Notes: generated by a model not told the origin, from the sequence alone. Shown: positions 35,519 through 45,669, counted from the first letter of the stretch. The stretch: DNA of 64,000 bases from Halopseudomonas nanhaiensis (GCF_020025155.1 NZ_CP073751.1:1798001-1862000); one strand, 5' to 3'. Numbers and translations: made by a program.

Positions 35519-37453
35519 ATGAGTAAAGACGACGCCTTCGCCCAGGCCGGCAAAACAGCCGTGATGCAGAACGTGCACGGTACGATGACGTTCCTGCTCA
35601 ACTATCCGCCGTTCAATCAGATGGAAACGGCGCATCTGGCCTGGCTGGTGGAACACTGCCAGCTCCGCTTCTACGCGCAGGGCGATACGATCATTCGTCC
35701 GCAGGAAGGCCCGGTGCAGTACTTCTACATCGTCAAGCAGGGGCTGGTGCGTGGCGAACGGCTGCTGGCCGGGCAGGAGGAGCCGGACACTACCTTTGAA
35801 ATCAGCGCAGGAGAATGTTTTCCGCTGGCCGCCTTGATCGGCGAGCGGGCTACGCGAACCGAACATCTCGCGGGCGACGACACCTTCTGCCTGCTGTTGT
35901 CGCGAAAGGACTTCGCCAGGTTGTTCGGTATGTCCCTGCCGTTCCGCGACTTCGCCCTGCGCGGGGTCAGCAGCCTGCTTGATCAGGTCAATCAGCAGGC
36001 TCAGGCGCAGGCTGCCGAAACGCTGGGCGCGCAGTATTCGCTCGATACCCGCCTCGCTGAACTGGCCGTCCGCAACCCCGTTACGTGCATGCCCTATACC
36101 TCGGTGCGCCAGGCGGTGCGGGAGATGAACGAAGCGAGTGTCGGAAGTATTGTTATCGTTGACTCAGAGCAGCGGCCTCAGGGGATATTTACGCTGCGAG
36201 ACCTGCGGGGCGTCATTGCCGATGATGCCATCGATCTCGACGGCGCGGTCGACTCGGTCATGACCCCGAAGCCCTTCCACCTGCCCCCGTCCGCCTCGGC
36301 CTTCGATGCCGCCATCGCCATGACCAGCCGGCACATTGCGCACATTTGCGTGGTGGAGCAGGAGCGGCTGGTCGGGGTCGTCTCGGAGCGTGATCTGTTT
36401 TCCCTGCAACGCGTGGACCTGGTCCATCTGGCACGTACGGTCCGCCAGGCCGGACAGGTCAGCACGCTCGCGGCCCTGCGTACAGACATTCGTCGTCTGG
36501 TCGACAGCATGCTGGCCCACGGCGCCTCCACTGCGCAGATCACGCACATCATCACGCTCTTGAACGATCACACGGTCTGCCGGGTCATCGAACTGTGTCT
36601 CGAAGAATCAGGCGATCCGGGCATACCCTTTACCTGGTTGTGCTTCGGTAGCGAAGGACGCAGGGAGCAGACATTGCATACCGATCAGGACAACGGAATT
36701 CTGTTCGAAGCACAATCGCCGGAGCAGGCAGAGGCATACCGAGCACGGCTGTTGCCCTTGGCGCAACGTATCAACCAGGCGCTGGCCGAGTGCGGATTCA
36801 CGCTGTGCAAGGGCAACATCATGGCGGGCAATCCCAAGCTGTGTCTGTCGGTGGCGGAGTGGCAGCAGCGCTTCGAGCAGTTTGTCCGCACCACCACGCC
36901 TGCGAACCTGCTCAACTCGTCGATCTTCTTCGATTTTCGCGTGATCTGGGGGGACTCGGGTGCTGCCGAAAGCATGTTCGGACGAATACTCGACCAGACC
37001 AGAAGCAACTCCTTGTTCCAGCGCATGCTGGCTCAGACCGCCCTCACCCATCGCCCGCCCATTGGCCGATTCCGTGATTTCGTCGTGGCCCGCAGCGGTG
37101 CCGAAAAGGATACCCTTGATCTCAAGACCCAGGGACTAACGCCTTTCGTCGATGGTGCGCGCGTTCTGGCTCTGGCCAACGGCATCGCCGAATGCAACAC
37201 GCTTGAGCGGTTGCGGCGGCTACGCGCAGCGGGAATCATCGAGCCACTCGATGCCGATGCCTATGAAGAGGCCTACCATTTCATTCAACTGATCCGCATG
37301 CAGCAGCATCAGTTGCAGGACCGGGACAATGCCCCCTTCAGTAACCGCATAGATCCGGACACCCTGAACCACCTGGACCGTCGCATCCTGCGCGAATCGT
37401 TTCGACAGGCCCGTCGACTGCAGGCCAGTCTGGCCTTGAGGTATCAGTTGTGA
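35519..37453 (+). CDS. Cyclic-nucleotide-binding / CBS / DUF294 nucleotidyltransferase-like protein
   Basis: The 644-residue soluble protein has, in order, a cNMP-binding-type domain (about 30-150), a CBS pair (about 185-305), the DUF294 putative nucleotidyltransferase (about 330-480, with GSEGRREQTLHTDQDNGIL, the GSxxRxE...DxD pattern), and the DUF294 C-terminal substrate domain. Start ATG 35519 has AAGG upstream. The family resembles GlnD-type signal transducers and is often next to a DnaQ-like exonuclease and the ActP symporter, as here. It probably regulates acetate or carboxylate use, but its target protein is unknown. The next gene starts as GTGA on its stop. Confidence 0.88.
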   Translation: MSKDDAFAQAGKTAVMQNVHGTMTFLLNYPPFNQMETAHLAWLVEHCQLRFYAQGDTIIRPQEGPVQYFYIVKQGLVRGERLLAGQEEPDTTFEISAGECFPLAALIGERATRTEHLAGDDTFCLLLSRKDFARLFGMSLPFRDFALRGVSSLLDQVNQQAQAQAAETLGAQYSLDTRLAELAVRNPVTCMPYTSVRQAVREMNEASVGSIVIVDSEQRPQGIFTLRDLRGVIADDAIDLDGAVDSVMTPKPFHLPPSASAFDAAIAMTSRHIAHICVVEQERLVGVVSERDLFSLQRVDLVHLARTVRQAGQVSTLAALRTDIRRLVDSMLAHGASTAQITHIITLLNDHTVCRVIELCLEESGDPGIPFTWLCFGSEGRREQTLHTDQDNGILFEAQSPEQAEAYRARLLPLAQRINQALAECGFTLCKGNIMAGNPKLCLSVAEWQQRFEQFVRTTTPANLLNSSIFFDFRVIWGDSGAAESMFGRILDQTRSNSLFQRMLAQTALTHRPPIGRFRDFVVARSGAEKDTLDLKTQGLTPFVDGARVLALANGIAECNTLERLRRLRAAGIIEPLDADAYEEAYHFIQLIRMQQHQLQDRDNAPFSNRIDPDTLNHLDRRILRESFRQARRLQASLALRYQL

Positions 37454-38166
37454 GTCCGCTTTCGTGGATGTCGGGCTTTCGCTCCGGCAAGCTCAGCGAT
37501 GCCCAGCGGCTGCGTCGCGACGAGTTGCCCGCTCCGCAACCGCTGGACGAGACGCCGCTGGACGACCTGCGCCTGGTTGTAGTCGATCTGGAGACCAGTG
37601 GACTCAATACCCAGCGCGATCAGGTGCTGTCGATCGGCGCCGTGGTAATAGAGGACGGCGCGATTGACCTTGGCAGTCAATACGAATGTACGCTGTACCG
37701 GGCCGATCAGCGGGTCACCGAATCGATCCTGATTCACGGTATTGCGCCGAGCGAGCTGGCACGCGGCACCGCTCCGCAGGATGCCCTGCTGGACTTCATG
37801 GAGTTCGCCGATCACTGTATTTTCCTGGCTTTTCATGCGCCGTTCGACCAGCGCATGCTTGCGCGAAGCCTGCGGCAGGAGCTCGGAGTACGCTTGCAGC
37901 ACCACTTCATCGATGTGGCCGAACTCGCGCCGATGCTGTGCCCTGAAGCGGAGGTCGGCCGCGGGGGGCTTGATGATTGGCTGGGATATTTCAGACTGAA
38001 CAACAGCCAGCGTCACCACGCAGCAGCCGATGCACTGGCGACTGCCGAGATCGGGCTTATTCTGCTTAGCCGCGCTCGCATCCAGGGCATTTTCACGCTG
38101 GCGGACATGTCCACCCGCCTGTCCGATTGGCGCAAGATTCAGCGCAGCCGATCCAATACCCTCTAG
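37450..38166 (+). CDS. DnaQ-like 3'-5' exonuclease (DEDDh)
   Basis: The protein has 238 residues and starts with GTG 37450 overlapping the DUF294 stop (GTGA). The three Exo motifs are present: VVVDLETSGL, FHAPFDQRML and HHAAADALAT (DEDDh histidine and aspartate). It is shorter and diverged from the Pol III epsilon subunit; a role in nucleic-acid turnover is possible, but stable pairing with DUF294 suggests it acts on a nucleotide or RNA in the same pathway. Biochemistry unknown. Confidence 0.85.
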   Translation: MSPLSWMSGFRSGKLSDAQRLRRDELPAPQPLDETPLDDLRLVVVDLETSGLNTQRDQVLSIGAVVIEDGAIDLGSQYECTLYRADQRVTESILIHGIAPSELARGTAPQDALLDFMEFADHCIFLAFHAPFDQRMLARSLRQELGVRLQHHFIDVAELAPMLCPEAEVGRGGLDDWLGYFRLNNSQRHHAAADALATAEIGLILLSRARIQGIFTLADMSTRLSDWRKIQRSRSNTL

Positions 38167-38288
38167 GTCGTTCTGCCCGCTGGTCCAGCGGTTGCGCCGG
38201 GTCACGTTTGTCGACTTTCACACGGCGCCGCTGGCCTGCCTTCGAACAATTTGCTACCGTCCGCGCCCTCGACAATGTGGAGCTCCGG

Positions 38289-39542
38289 ATGATTCGACGT
38301 ATGTGGTTCAAGACAACGCTCGCTGCCGCTATTGCGGCGGTCTCTTCCCCTGTTATCGCCAATGGCCTGGCCATCAACGAACAGAGCGCGAGCAGCATGG
38401 GTACAGGATTTGCGGGGCGGTCCTCGGCCGTGCTCGATGCCAGTACCGTCTATGGGAACCCGGCCGGTATGTCTCGCCTCGATCGGACGGAAATCAGCGG
38501 TGGTCTGGCGCTGATCGACGCCAGTACCGACATTCGCGACGCCCGCGGCGCGCTGCCAGGCAGCAATGACGGTGACATGGTTCCCTTCACTCCCGTGCCG
38601 TTTGGCTATTTCGTCACGCCGCTCAATGACCGTTGGCATGCCGGATTTGGCGTTTATGTGCCGTTCGGGGTAATCAGCGATTACGAGAACGCATCCCAGG
38701 GTCGTTACTACGGTGAGTACAGTTCCGTGCGTGTGGTCACCTTCCAGCCCACTCTCAGCTACAGGATCAATGACCGGGTCAGCGTAGGCTTCGGACCGAC
38801 GATCAACCGCATCGATGGCAAGTTGACCCGCGCGGTTGCGTTCGTCCCGCCGACCACCCCGGTGGCGTTACCGGACGGACGTGTCAGCATCCTTGGCGAC
38901 GACATCGGGTATGGATTCAACGCCGGTGTGCTGGTCGACCTTAATGAAGATCTGAGTTGGGGCCTGACCTATCGGTCCAAGGTGGATTACACCCTCGAAG
39001 GCCGTACCAAGGCATCGGGCTTCCCCGGGCCACTCGCCGCCGCCAACGGCCAGTATGATGCGCAGCTCGACTTCACTTCGCCGGAATCTGTCGACACGTC
39101 GCTGACCTACAAACTCGATGACTACTGGACACTCTACGGTGGTCTGACCTGGACTCGCTGGAGCCGTCTGCAGGAAATCGTGGTGGAGAACGAGGCCGCT
39201 CCAGCGAACCTTGCGAGAATCCAGGAAGAGCAGAACTGGTCGGATACCTGGTCGTTCGCAGTTGGCGCGTCCTATCAGCTCAATCCGAGCTGGGTGCTGC
39301 GCAGCGGTTTTGCCTGGGATCGCTCGCCGACCACCGACGCGGACCGTACCGTGCGCATTCCCGTGGGTAATCGCAAGGTTCTTTCTCTGGGTGCAGGCTG
39401 GCGTCTGAGCGACGACATCACCATCGATGCAGCGTATGCCTATCTTCACGAGGATGCGGCCGAGGTCAACGAGCCAGCCTATCAGGCCGAATACCGTAAC
39501 AGCGCTCATGGAGTGTCGACGCAGCTGACCTACCGCTTCTGA
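38289..39542 (+). CDS. OmpP1/FadL-family outer-membrane transporter
   Basis: The protein has 417 residues from ATG 38289 (GGAG six bases before). A signal peptide ends at ANG-LA or near it, then the family's N-terminal hatch (NEQSASSMGTGFAGRSS and YGNPAGMSRL), a 14-strand barrel and a terminal phenylalanine (YRF). FadL proteins let hydrophobic compounds such as long-chain fatty acids cross the outer membrane. The substrate here is not certain. It ends 48 bases before a strong bidirectional terminator. Confidence 0.9.
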   Translation: MIRRMWFKTTLAAAIAAVSSPVIANGLAINEQSASSMGTGFAGRSSAVLDASTVYGNPAGMSRLDRTEISGGLALIDASTDIRDARGALPGSNDGDMVPFTPVPFGYFVTPLNDRWHAGFGVYVPFGVISDYENASQGRYYGEYSSVRVVTFQPTLSYRINDRVSVGFGPTINRIDGKLTRAVAFVPPTTPVALPDGRVSILGDDIGYGFNAGVLVDLNEDLSWGLTYRSKVDYTLEGRTKASGFPGPLAAANGQYDAQLDFTSPESVDTSLTYKLDDYWTLYGGLTWTRWSRLQEIVVENEAAPANLARIQEEQNWSDTWSFAVGASYQLNPSWVLRSGFAWDRSPTTDADRTVRIPVGNRKVLSLGAGWRLSDDITIDAAYAYLHEDAAEVNEPAYQAEYRNSAHGVSTQLTYRF

Positions 39543-39590
39543 CGCAGCCGATCGCACATCGCCCCTCGCGGATGATGTGACGCGCACAAA

Positions 39591-39619
39591 AAAACGCCCC
39601 GATCAGATCGGGGCGTTTT
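39591..39619. terminator. Bidirectional Rho-independent terminator
   Basis: AAAACGCCCCGATC and GATCGGGGCGTTTT form a perfect 14-base inverted repeat around one A, with A tracts on one side and T on the other. It ends both the fadL-like gene and the convergent actP operon. Confidence 0.93.
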
Positions 39620-39637
39620 CGTTACAGCGGGTAAGGC

Positions 39638-41407
39638 TCAGTGGTCGACGGCAGCGCCGGCACCGCGCGGGACACGAATGTCCTCGATCAGGTGCTGGAT
39701 GCGCTCCGGCGGAGCCTTGGTGAAGCTGGCTACTGCCACGGCAGCGATGAAGTTGAAGATCATGCCCAGGGTGCCGATGCCTTCCGGCGACACGCCCAGC
39801 CACCAATGTTCAGCGTTGTCCATTTCCGGGCTGATGAACTTGAAGAACACGATGTAGCAGAAAGTGAAGGTCAGGCCCACGATCATGCCGGCGATGGCGC
39901 CTTCCTTGTTCATCTTCTTGGAGAAGATCCCCATGACGATGACCGGGAAGAACGATGCCGCAGCGAGACCGAAGGCAAAGGCCACCACCTGAGCCACGAA
40001 CGCTGGCGGATAGATACCGAAAATGCCCGCGATCACGATAGCCACCCCCGCCGCTATACGTGCTGCAAGCAACTCCTGCTTCTCGCTGATGTTCGGCATC
40101 ATGTTGCTCTTGAGCAGGTCATGCGACACCGAGGTTGAAATCACCAGCAACAGACCTGCCGCAGTAGACAGCGCCGCAGCCAGACCGCCCGCTGCGATCA
40201 ATGCCACTACCCAGCCGGGTAGCTCAGCGATCTCCGGATTAGCCAGAACCATGATGTCGCGGTCGACGTACAGTTCGTTGGCATTGTCCGTAGGCGCGTT
40301 GGTCACAGCGCGCTGGCCATACTCGCCTGGCTCACCGGCAAAGTTGGGTGCGCCTGCGAACGGTGCACCAGGCCCGTACTGCACGATCCCGTCGTCGTTC
40401 TTGTCCAGCCAGGCAATCAGGCCTGCAGTCTCCCAGGTAGAAAACCAGTCCGGAATCTCCTGATATGCAGTATTGGGAACACTGGTCAGCAGGTTGGTGC
40501 GTGCAAACGCGGCTACAGCAGGAGCGGTAGTGTACAGAATCGCGATGAAGAGTAGCGCGTAACCTGCTGATTTACGGGCGTCGCGCACTGTCGGAGTGGT
40601 GAAGAAGCGAACGATTACGTGGGGCAAGCCGGCGGTACCGACCATCAACGCCATGGTGATGAAGAACACGTCGATGGTCGACTTGCTGCCATCGGTGTAC
40701 TCGCTGAAGCCAAGCTCTGCCCCCAGTCCGTTCAGTCGCTCCAGCACCGACGTGTCGGTTCCTACCACATTGCTACCGAAGCCCAGCTGCGGGATGGGGT
40801 TGCCTGTGATCATCAGCGAGATGTAAATCGCCGGGACCATATAGGCGAAGATCATCACGCAGTACTGCGCCACCTGCGTGTAGGTAATGCCCTTCATACC
40901 GCCTAGCACGGCGTAGAAGAAGACAATCGCCATACCGATGAGCACGCCGAGGTTGATGTCCACTTCCAGATAGCGGGAGAACACGATGCCGACACCGCGC
41001 ATCTGACCTGCTACATAGGTAAAGGACACGAAGATCACACAGATGACCGCAACCACCCGTGCAGTCTGCGAGTAGTACCGCTCTCCGACGAATTCCGGCA
41101 CGGTGAACTTGCCGAACTTGCGCAGGTACGGCGCCAGACACATGGCCAGAAGCACATAGCCACCGGTCCAGCCCATCAGATACACACTGCCATCGTACCC
41201 GGTGAACGAGATGATGCCGGCCATGGAGATGAAAGAAGCCGCTGACATCCAGTCAGCGCCGGTAGCCATACCGTTGGCGACTGGATGTACACCCTTGCTG
41301 GCTACGTAGTATTCACTGGTGCTACCGGCTCGCGACCAGATGGCGATCCCGATGTACAGCGCAAACGTCGCGCCGACCACCAGGTAGATAAGGGTTTGGG
41401 TATCCAT
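39638..41407 (-). CDS. actP: Sodium:solute symporter, cation/acetate (ActP-like, VC_2705 subfamily)
   Basis: The 589-residue inner-membrane protein has about 13 helices, with SSS signatures: GATYYxxSKGVHPVANGMATGADWMSAASF-type start, and GGLAAALSTAAGLLLVIS. A large loop near 340-400 (KNDDGIVQYGPGAP) marks the VC_2705-like branch, which pairs with a DUF4212 small subunit, as here. It takes up acetate or a related carboxylate with Na+. Start ATG 41407, 17 bases after the DUF4212 stop; they are one operon. Confidence 0.9.
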   Translation of the reverse strand: MDTQTLIYLVVGATFALYIGIAIWSRAGSTSEYYVASKGVHPVANGMATGADWMSAASFISMAGIISFTGYDGSVYLMGWTGGYVLLAMCLAPYLRKFGKFTVPEFVGERYYSQTARVVAVICVIFVSFTYVAGQMRGVGIVFSRYLEVDINLGVLIGMAIVFFYAVLGGMKGITYTQVAQYCVMIFAYMVPAIYISLMITGNPIPQLGFGSNVVGTDTSVLERLNGLGAELGFSEYTDGSKSTIDVFFITMALMVGTAGLPHVIVRFFTTPTVRDARKSAGYALLFIAILYTTAPAVAAFARTNLLTSVPNTAYQEIPDWFSTWETAGLIAWLDKNDDGIVQYGPGAPFAGAPNFAGEPGEYGQRAVTNAPTDNANELYVDRDIMVLANPEIAELPGWVVALIAAGGLAAALSTAAGLLLVISTSVSHDLLKSNMMPNISEKQELLAARIAAGVAIVIAGIFGIYPPAFVAQVVAFAFGLAAASFFPVIVMGIFSKKMNKEGAIAGMIVGLTFTFCYIVFFKFISPEMDNAEHWWLGVSPEGIGTLGMIFNFIAAVAVASFTKAPPERIQHLIEDIRVPRGAGAAVDH

Positions 41408-41424
41408 TGCAGAGCTCCTTTTTA

Positions 41425-41691
41425 TTATTCTTCGTGGAAGTCGTATTTACGATCCAGGGTATTCATCTTCACAACGTAAACGAAGATGAGCACCACGAAG
41501 GTGTAAATGGAGCCCTGCTGAGCGAACCAGAATCCCAGCGGGAAGCCAAAGAACTGGATGTTATCAAGCAGGTCGACGAACAGTATTCCGGCGCCGAAAG
41601 ATACCGCGAACCAGATGATCAGCAAGATCAGCATGAGCCGCAGGTTTTCCTTCCAGTAGCCGCGCGCTGCGTCTTCTTTAGATAAGGACAT
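41425..41691 (-). CDS. DUF4212 small subunit of the carboxylate symporter
   Basis: The 88-residue membrane protein has two helices (about 20-42 and 50-75) and the family ending NTLDRKYDFHEE. It starts at ATG 41691 with GGAG six bases upstream. Such small proteins are always upstream of an ActP-like symporter and may be needed for its assembly or activity. Confidence 0.9.
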   Translation of the reverse strand: MSLSKEDAARGYWKENLRLMLILLIIWFAVSFGAGILFVDLLDNIQFFGFPLGFWFAQQGSIYTFVVLIFVYVVKMNTLDRKYDFHEE

Positions 41692-41888
41692 AACCATCTC
41701 CGATTGTTGTTTTTATCGCATGTTCACGTTAGCACCGGGATGGTCGATACGAGACTAAGACTTTCGTCTGAAGAATGGAGGCCAACTCTCATGAACTACA
41801 TTACGTACAGATCGTAACGCCATGATAGATATGGTTTGATGATAAAAAGAGGCTTCGGCCGCGTCCGTGCGACCAAGGTCTGAGAGCG

Positions 41889-44414
41889 CTACTGCGGCAG
41901 CGCGTAGCCGATGATGTAGTCGCCTGCGGCGGTGCCGGTCGATCCGTGGCCGCCAGCGACAACTACCAGATACTGTCGACCGTCCTCACCTCGATAAGTA
42001 GCAGGCGTTGCCTGGCCGCCGGCTGGCAGTCGGGACTTCCAGCGCTCTTCCCCCGTGGCGAGGTCGTATCCACGCACGTAGTAATCGAGCGTGCCGCTGA
42101 GGAATGCAACACCACCCCCGGTCACGATCGGGCCACCGATGCCCGGCACTCCCATCTCGAAGGGCAGCGGAACAGGCGCAAGGTCACGTACCGTACCGTT
42201 GACGTGCTGATACACAGTCTCCCCCGTTGCGAGGTCCACCGCCGCGATATAGCCCCACGGCGGCTGGTGGCAGGGCAAGCCGATTGGCGAGGTAAACGCG
42301 CCCAGTTTCATCGCATAGGGCGCGCCAAAGTTCTCGTTGATGACCGGTTCACCTTCTCCGGTCACGACGCGTTCCACGGCATCAGGTCTGCGCTCGAACT
42401 GCGAGGTGAATGCAAGATATACGGGCATGGCGAACGCGATCTGGCGATGCGGATCGACCGCGAGCGACCCCCAGTTGAAGGTTCCGAAGTTGCCGGGATA
42501 GACCAGCGTGCCGTTTTCCGAAGGCGGCGTGAAAATGCCTTCGTAATTCAGTTCGCGAAAACTGATGCGGCACATCAACTGATCGAGCAAGGTGGCGCCC
42601 CACATGTCTTTCTCTTGCAGCGGCTCAGGCCGGAAGGATACCGCCGAAGCTGGCTGGGTGGGAGCCGTCCAGTCGCCCTCCACCGCGCCCGCAGGTGCCG
42701 GGCGCTCCTCTACGGCGTAAACCGGTTCGCCTGTCTCCCGGTTGAGCACGAATATATCGCCCTGCTTGGTCGGAATCACGAGCGCCGGCACGCGCTGGCC
42801 GTTGAGCGTCAGATCGACAAGCGACGGCTGGGCCGGCATGTCGTAGTCCCAGAGGTCATGATGTACGCCCTGGAATTCCCAGGCGACCTCACCGGTATCG
42901 GCATCGAGTGCCAGCACCGTGTTGGCGAAGCGTTCCTGATTCTCGGTGCGATTGGCTCCATATTGATCTGGCGAAGGTACGCCCATCGGCAGATAGACCA
43001 TGCGCAGATCCGGGTCGTAACTGGAAATGCTCCAGCTGTTCGGAGAGTTGGGCGTGTAGGTTTCACCTTCAGCGATAGGGTCTGTCGACTCGGGGTTACC
43101 GGCATCGAAATTCCAGACAAGCTCGCCGGTATTGACGTCGTAGGCGCGGATCACGCCCGACGGCGAGGTGACAGACACGTTGTCGTTGATCGCGCCGCCG
43201 ATGATCACAACCCGGTCGGTCACTACCGGCGGAGACGTCGAATAGACCGAACCCGGCGTGATGTTAGGCATGTTAGCCCATAGGTTCACCGTACCGTCTT
43301 CGCCTCCAAAGCCCGGGCAGATCTCCCCGGTCTCGGCGCTAAGCGAAATCAGCCGGCCGTCTGGCGTCGAATAGTACAGTCGACGGGTGCACTGCGGCAG
43401 TGTCGCAATGGGCGACTGGGCGGGCTCGCGTGCGACCTGTGGGTTGGGTTCGTCGCGCTGCGCCTGCCCGGCTGCAACGTTCTGCGGCACACCCGCCGCA
43501 TCGCTGGTGACGCTCTCGGCGCTCTGCTGGATACGTTCCTCCGGATCCAACGCAGGCGCAGTGCTGGTGTCGGACTCGGAAGCGGCGGTTCCGTCGTAAT
43601 ACGAGACCCCACGGCAGCTCATGTGCTGGGTGGTCTCCCTCGGCGGTTTGCGCAGCTGAGGATCGAATTTCCAGAGCTCTTCGCCACTGCCGGCATCCAG
43701 CGCAATGACGGTGCCGAACGGGGTGCACACGTAAAGGCGGTTTTCCACGATCAGCGGCGTCGCTTCGTATGTGGTTTCAACCGGATCATCCTCCGGGTCA
43801 CGCACCTCTCCGGTCTGATAGCGCCAGACTTCCTCCAGCTCATCAACGTTCTCGGCGGTAATCTGATCGAGAGGCGAATAGCGCTGCCCTGCCGATGTTC
43901 GGCCGTACGCATGCCATTCACCATCGGGGACGTCGTCAGCCACTTGCGCTCCCGGCTGGGCATTCATCCGTTCGTTGGAGAACCGACCTTCACGATCATG
44001 CGGATTCTGCAGCAGCGCATAGGCGCCGACCACCAGCGACGCAACCACCGACGCCCCCAGGATGGCAGAATGTTTTCCATAGCCCGCTCGCGCGTTGCCG
44101 TGATCGAGATCGCGGACCAACGGTGGCAGAAGCAGCAGTACACCCAGGAGAATCAGCAAGCCCCCTCGCGGCGCCAGTGCCCACCAGTCAGCACCGACCT
44201 CCCACAGGGACCAGATCAGGGTAATCAGGATAGCGGCCGCAAAGACCGACAGCGCGATGGGACGATGGCCCAGCAGCAACAGCGCCGAAGCCAGCACAAC
44301 CAGTCCGAGCAGGACGAAGAACCAGGAGCCTCCCAGCCAACCGAGCCAGCCCCCGCCGATGATCAGTGCCCCGCCCAGCAGTAGCACGAGGAACGCGAGA
44401 ATAATCCGGTACAT
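41889..44414 (-). CDS. gcd: Membrane-bound PQQ-dependent glucose dehydrogenase family
   Basis: The 841-residue protein starts at MYRIILAF (44414; GAGG eight bases upstream). It has about five N-terminal helices (1-145) and a periplasmic PQQ beta-propeller with DGEWHAYGRTSAGQRYSPLDQ, GSGEELWKFDP and repeated W-motifs. It oxidises glucose (or quinate/shikimate) on the periplasmic side and passes electrons to ubiquinone. It is longer than E. coli Gcd (796); an extra 55-60-residue Ala/Gln/Glu-rich insert near 285-345 (region AASESDTSTAP... to ...VAREPAQSP) sits after the CRGVSYYD segment. Substrate is not fixed by sequence. Confidence 0.88.
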   Translation of the reverse strand: MYRIILAFLVLLLGGALIIGGGWLGWLGGSWFFVLLGLVVLASALLLLGHRPIALSVFAAAILITLIWSLWEVGADWWALAPRGGLLILLGVLLLLPPLVRDLDHGNARAGYGKHSAILGASVVASLVVGAYALLQNPHDREGRFSNERMNAQPGAQVADDVPDGEWHAYGRTSAGQRYSPLDQITAENVDELEEVWRYQTGEVRDPEDDPVETTYEATPLIVENRLYVCTPFGTVIALDAGSGEELWKFDPQLRKPPRETTQHMSCRGVSYYDGTAASESDTSTAPALDPEERIQQSAESVTSDAAGVPQNVAAGQAQRDEPNPQVAREPAQSPIATLPQCTRRLYYSTPDGRLISLSAETGEICPGFGGEDGTVNLWANMPNITPGSVYSTSPPVVTDRVVIIGGAINDNVSVTSPSGVIRAYDVNTGELVWNFDAGNPESTDPIAEGETYTPNSPNSWSISSYDPDLRMVYLPMGVPSPDQYGANRTENQERFANTVLALDADTGEVAWEFQGVHHDLWDYDMPAQPSLVDLTLNGQRVPALVIPTKQGDIFVLNRETGEPVYAVEERPAPAGAVEGDWTAPTQPASAVSFRPEPLQEKDMWGATLLDQLMCRISFRELNYEGIFTPPSENGTLVYPGNFGTFNWGSLAVDPHRQIAFAMPVYLAFTSQFERRPDAVERVVTGEGEPVINENFGAPYAMKLGAFTSPIGLPCHQPPWGYIAAVDLATGETVYQHVNGTVRDLAPVPLPFEMGVPGIGGPIVTGGGVAFLSGTLDYYVRGYDLATGEERWKSRLPAGGQATPATYRGEDGRQYLVVVAGGHGSTGTAAGDYIIGYALPQ

Positions 44415-44475
44415 GAGCCCAACCTCTGCCATGCACGCGCCAAAGTGGGACGCGCGTGCTATTGCGTCAGAGTTT

Positions 44476-45669
44476 TCAGGCCGGCTTCGGTTCCCCTTTG
44501 ACAGACACCGTCCGGCCCACCCGGCAGGCGTCCATCACGGAAAACACTTCGCTCCACATTTCGCGCGACCGCTCCTTGAGCATCGCGGAATGCTCCGACA
44601 GCTGAGACGCCAGCTGCGCATGGCGTTGCGGGTCGGTGATGGTGTCCAGCGCTGCTGCGAGCTCGGCGTCCGAGATATTGATGTCCAATACCCCCTCCTC
44701 GAATCCGTAATCGGCAAACAGCATCCGGTACTTGTGACTCCATCCGGTTGCCAGCGACGGCACGCCCTGTGAGAGCGCGCTGACCAGACCATGGAAGCGG
44801 CTCCCCACAGTGCCCTGGCACTGCCCGAGGATCCCCTTGATCTTCAGCGGGTCGGCCTCGGTAAGAATCGGCAGGCCGCCCGCCGCTTCGGCAATCTCCC
44901 GCGCCAGGCGATGATCATCTTCCCCTTCGTGCACCAGCAGGAACGGTTTTGCGCCGCGCTCGTCAAGCATCTTCGCTGCCCGCTGCATGAACGGAACATA
45001 CCCGCCGGCGACCGAACCGGTGGTCTTGTCGAGCATGCGGTAATTGGGAACAAGACATACTCGATGAAGCTCGGCATCGAAGCTGTCCGGCACTACACCT
45101 TCAACCAGGTTGGTAAAGTCCGGGCACAGGCGAATCTTGTCCATCTCGCCGACCACGCCGGTCAGATGCTGATAGGAGATAGTCTCGCGTGCGTAGATCA
45201 GGTCGCACTGGTCGACAAACGCCTTCACCGCCTCTCTGCTGCGCTGACTCTCGAACGGACCAAACGCCTGAGGCAAGAGGATCACCTTGGTGCCGCGCGC
45301 TTTCCAGCGGCGAGATGAACGTGCCAGCTCTTCGGACAGCTCAGGGCCCCATTGATCGCTGTAGGCGAAACCGGCCGCGTCGAGTACCACGTCGATCTCG
45401 CTGTCCAGCACCACCCCGTACTGCTCCCGCAGGCCGGTTGGCACGAAACGCGCCAGGTCACCGAAGGCGATGCCTTTGCGCCATAGCCAGGCCTTCTGAT
45501 ACAGGCCCAGCTCGGAGCGCTTCGCGTAAGGATAGGGGCTGCCCGGACGGCCAGGCTCCATGACGCGCTTGGCGGCTGGATAGCGCTTGGCCAGTTGCTG
45601 CAATACGGCGTGGAGCATCAGCTCCGCCCCCTTGTTGACGAATCCGGCCTTTCTGATCTCTACATACAT
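44476..45669 (-). CDS. Polysaccharide pyruvyl transferase family protein
   Basis: The 397-residue protein (ATG 45669, AGGAG eight bases upstream) matches the CsaB/WcaK pyruvyl transferase family: FVNKGAELMLHAVLQQL near the N-terminus, VLPQAFGPF, and the C-terminal VGSRFHGLVSALSQGVPSLATGWSHKY motif. Members add pyruvate ketals from phosphoenolpyruvate to surface-polymer sugars, or act like glycosyltransferases. It starts just past the flippase stop on the same strand. Confidence 0.85.
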   Translation of the reverse strand: MYVEIRKAGFVNKGAELMLHAVLQQLAKRYPAAKRVMEPGRPGSPYPYAKRSELGLYQKAWLWRKGIAFGDLARFVPTGLREQYGVVLDSEIDVVLDAAGFAYSDQWGPELSEELARSSRRWKARGTKVILLPQAFGPFESQRSREAVKAFVDQCDLIYARETISYQHLTGVVGEMDKIRLCPDFTNLVEGVVPDSFDAELHRVCLVPNYRMLDKTTGSVAGGYVPFMQRAAKMLDERGAKPFLLVHEGEDDHRLAREIAEAAGGLPILTEADPLKIKGILGQCQGTVGSRFHGLVSALSQGVPSLATGWSHKYRMLFADYGFEEGVLDINISDAELAAALDTITDPQRHAQLASQLSEHSAMLKERSREMWSEVFSVMDACRVGRTVSVKGEPKPA

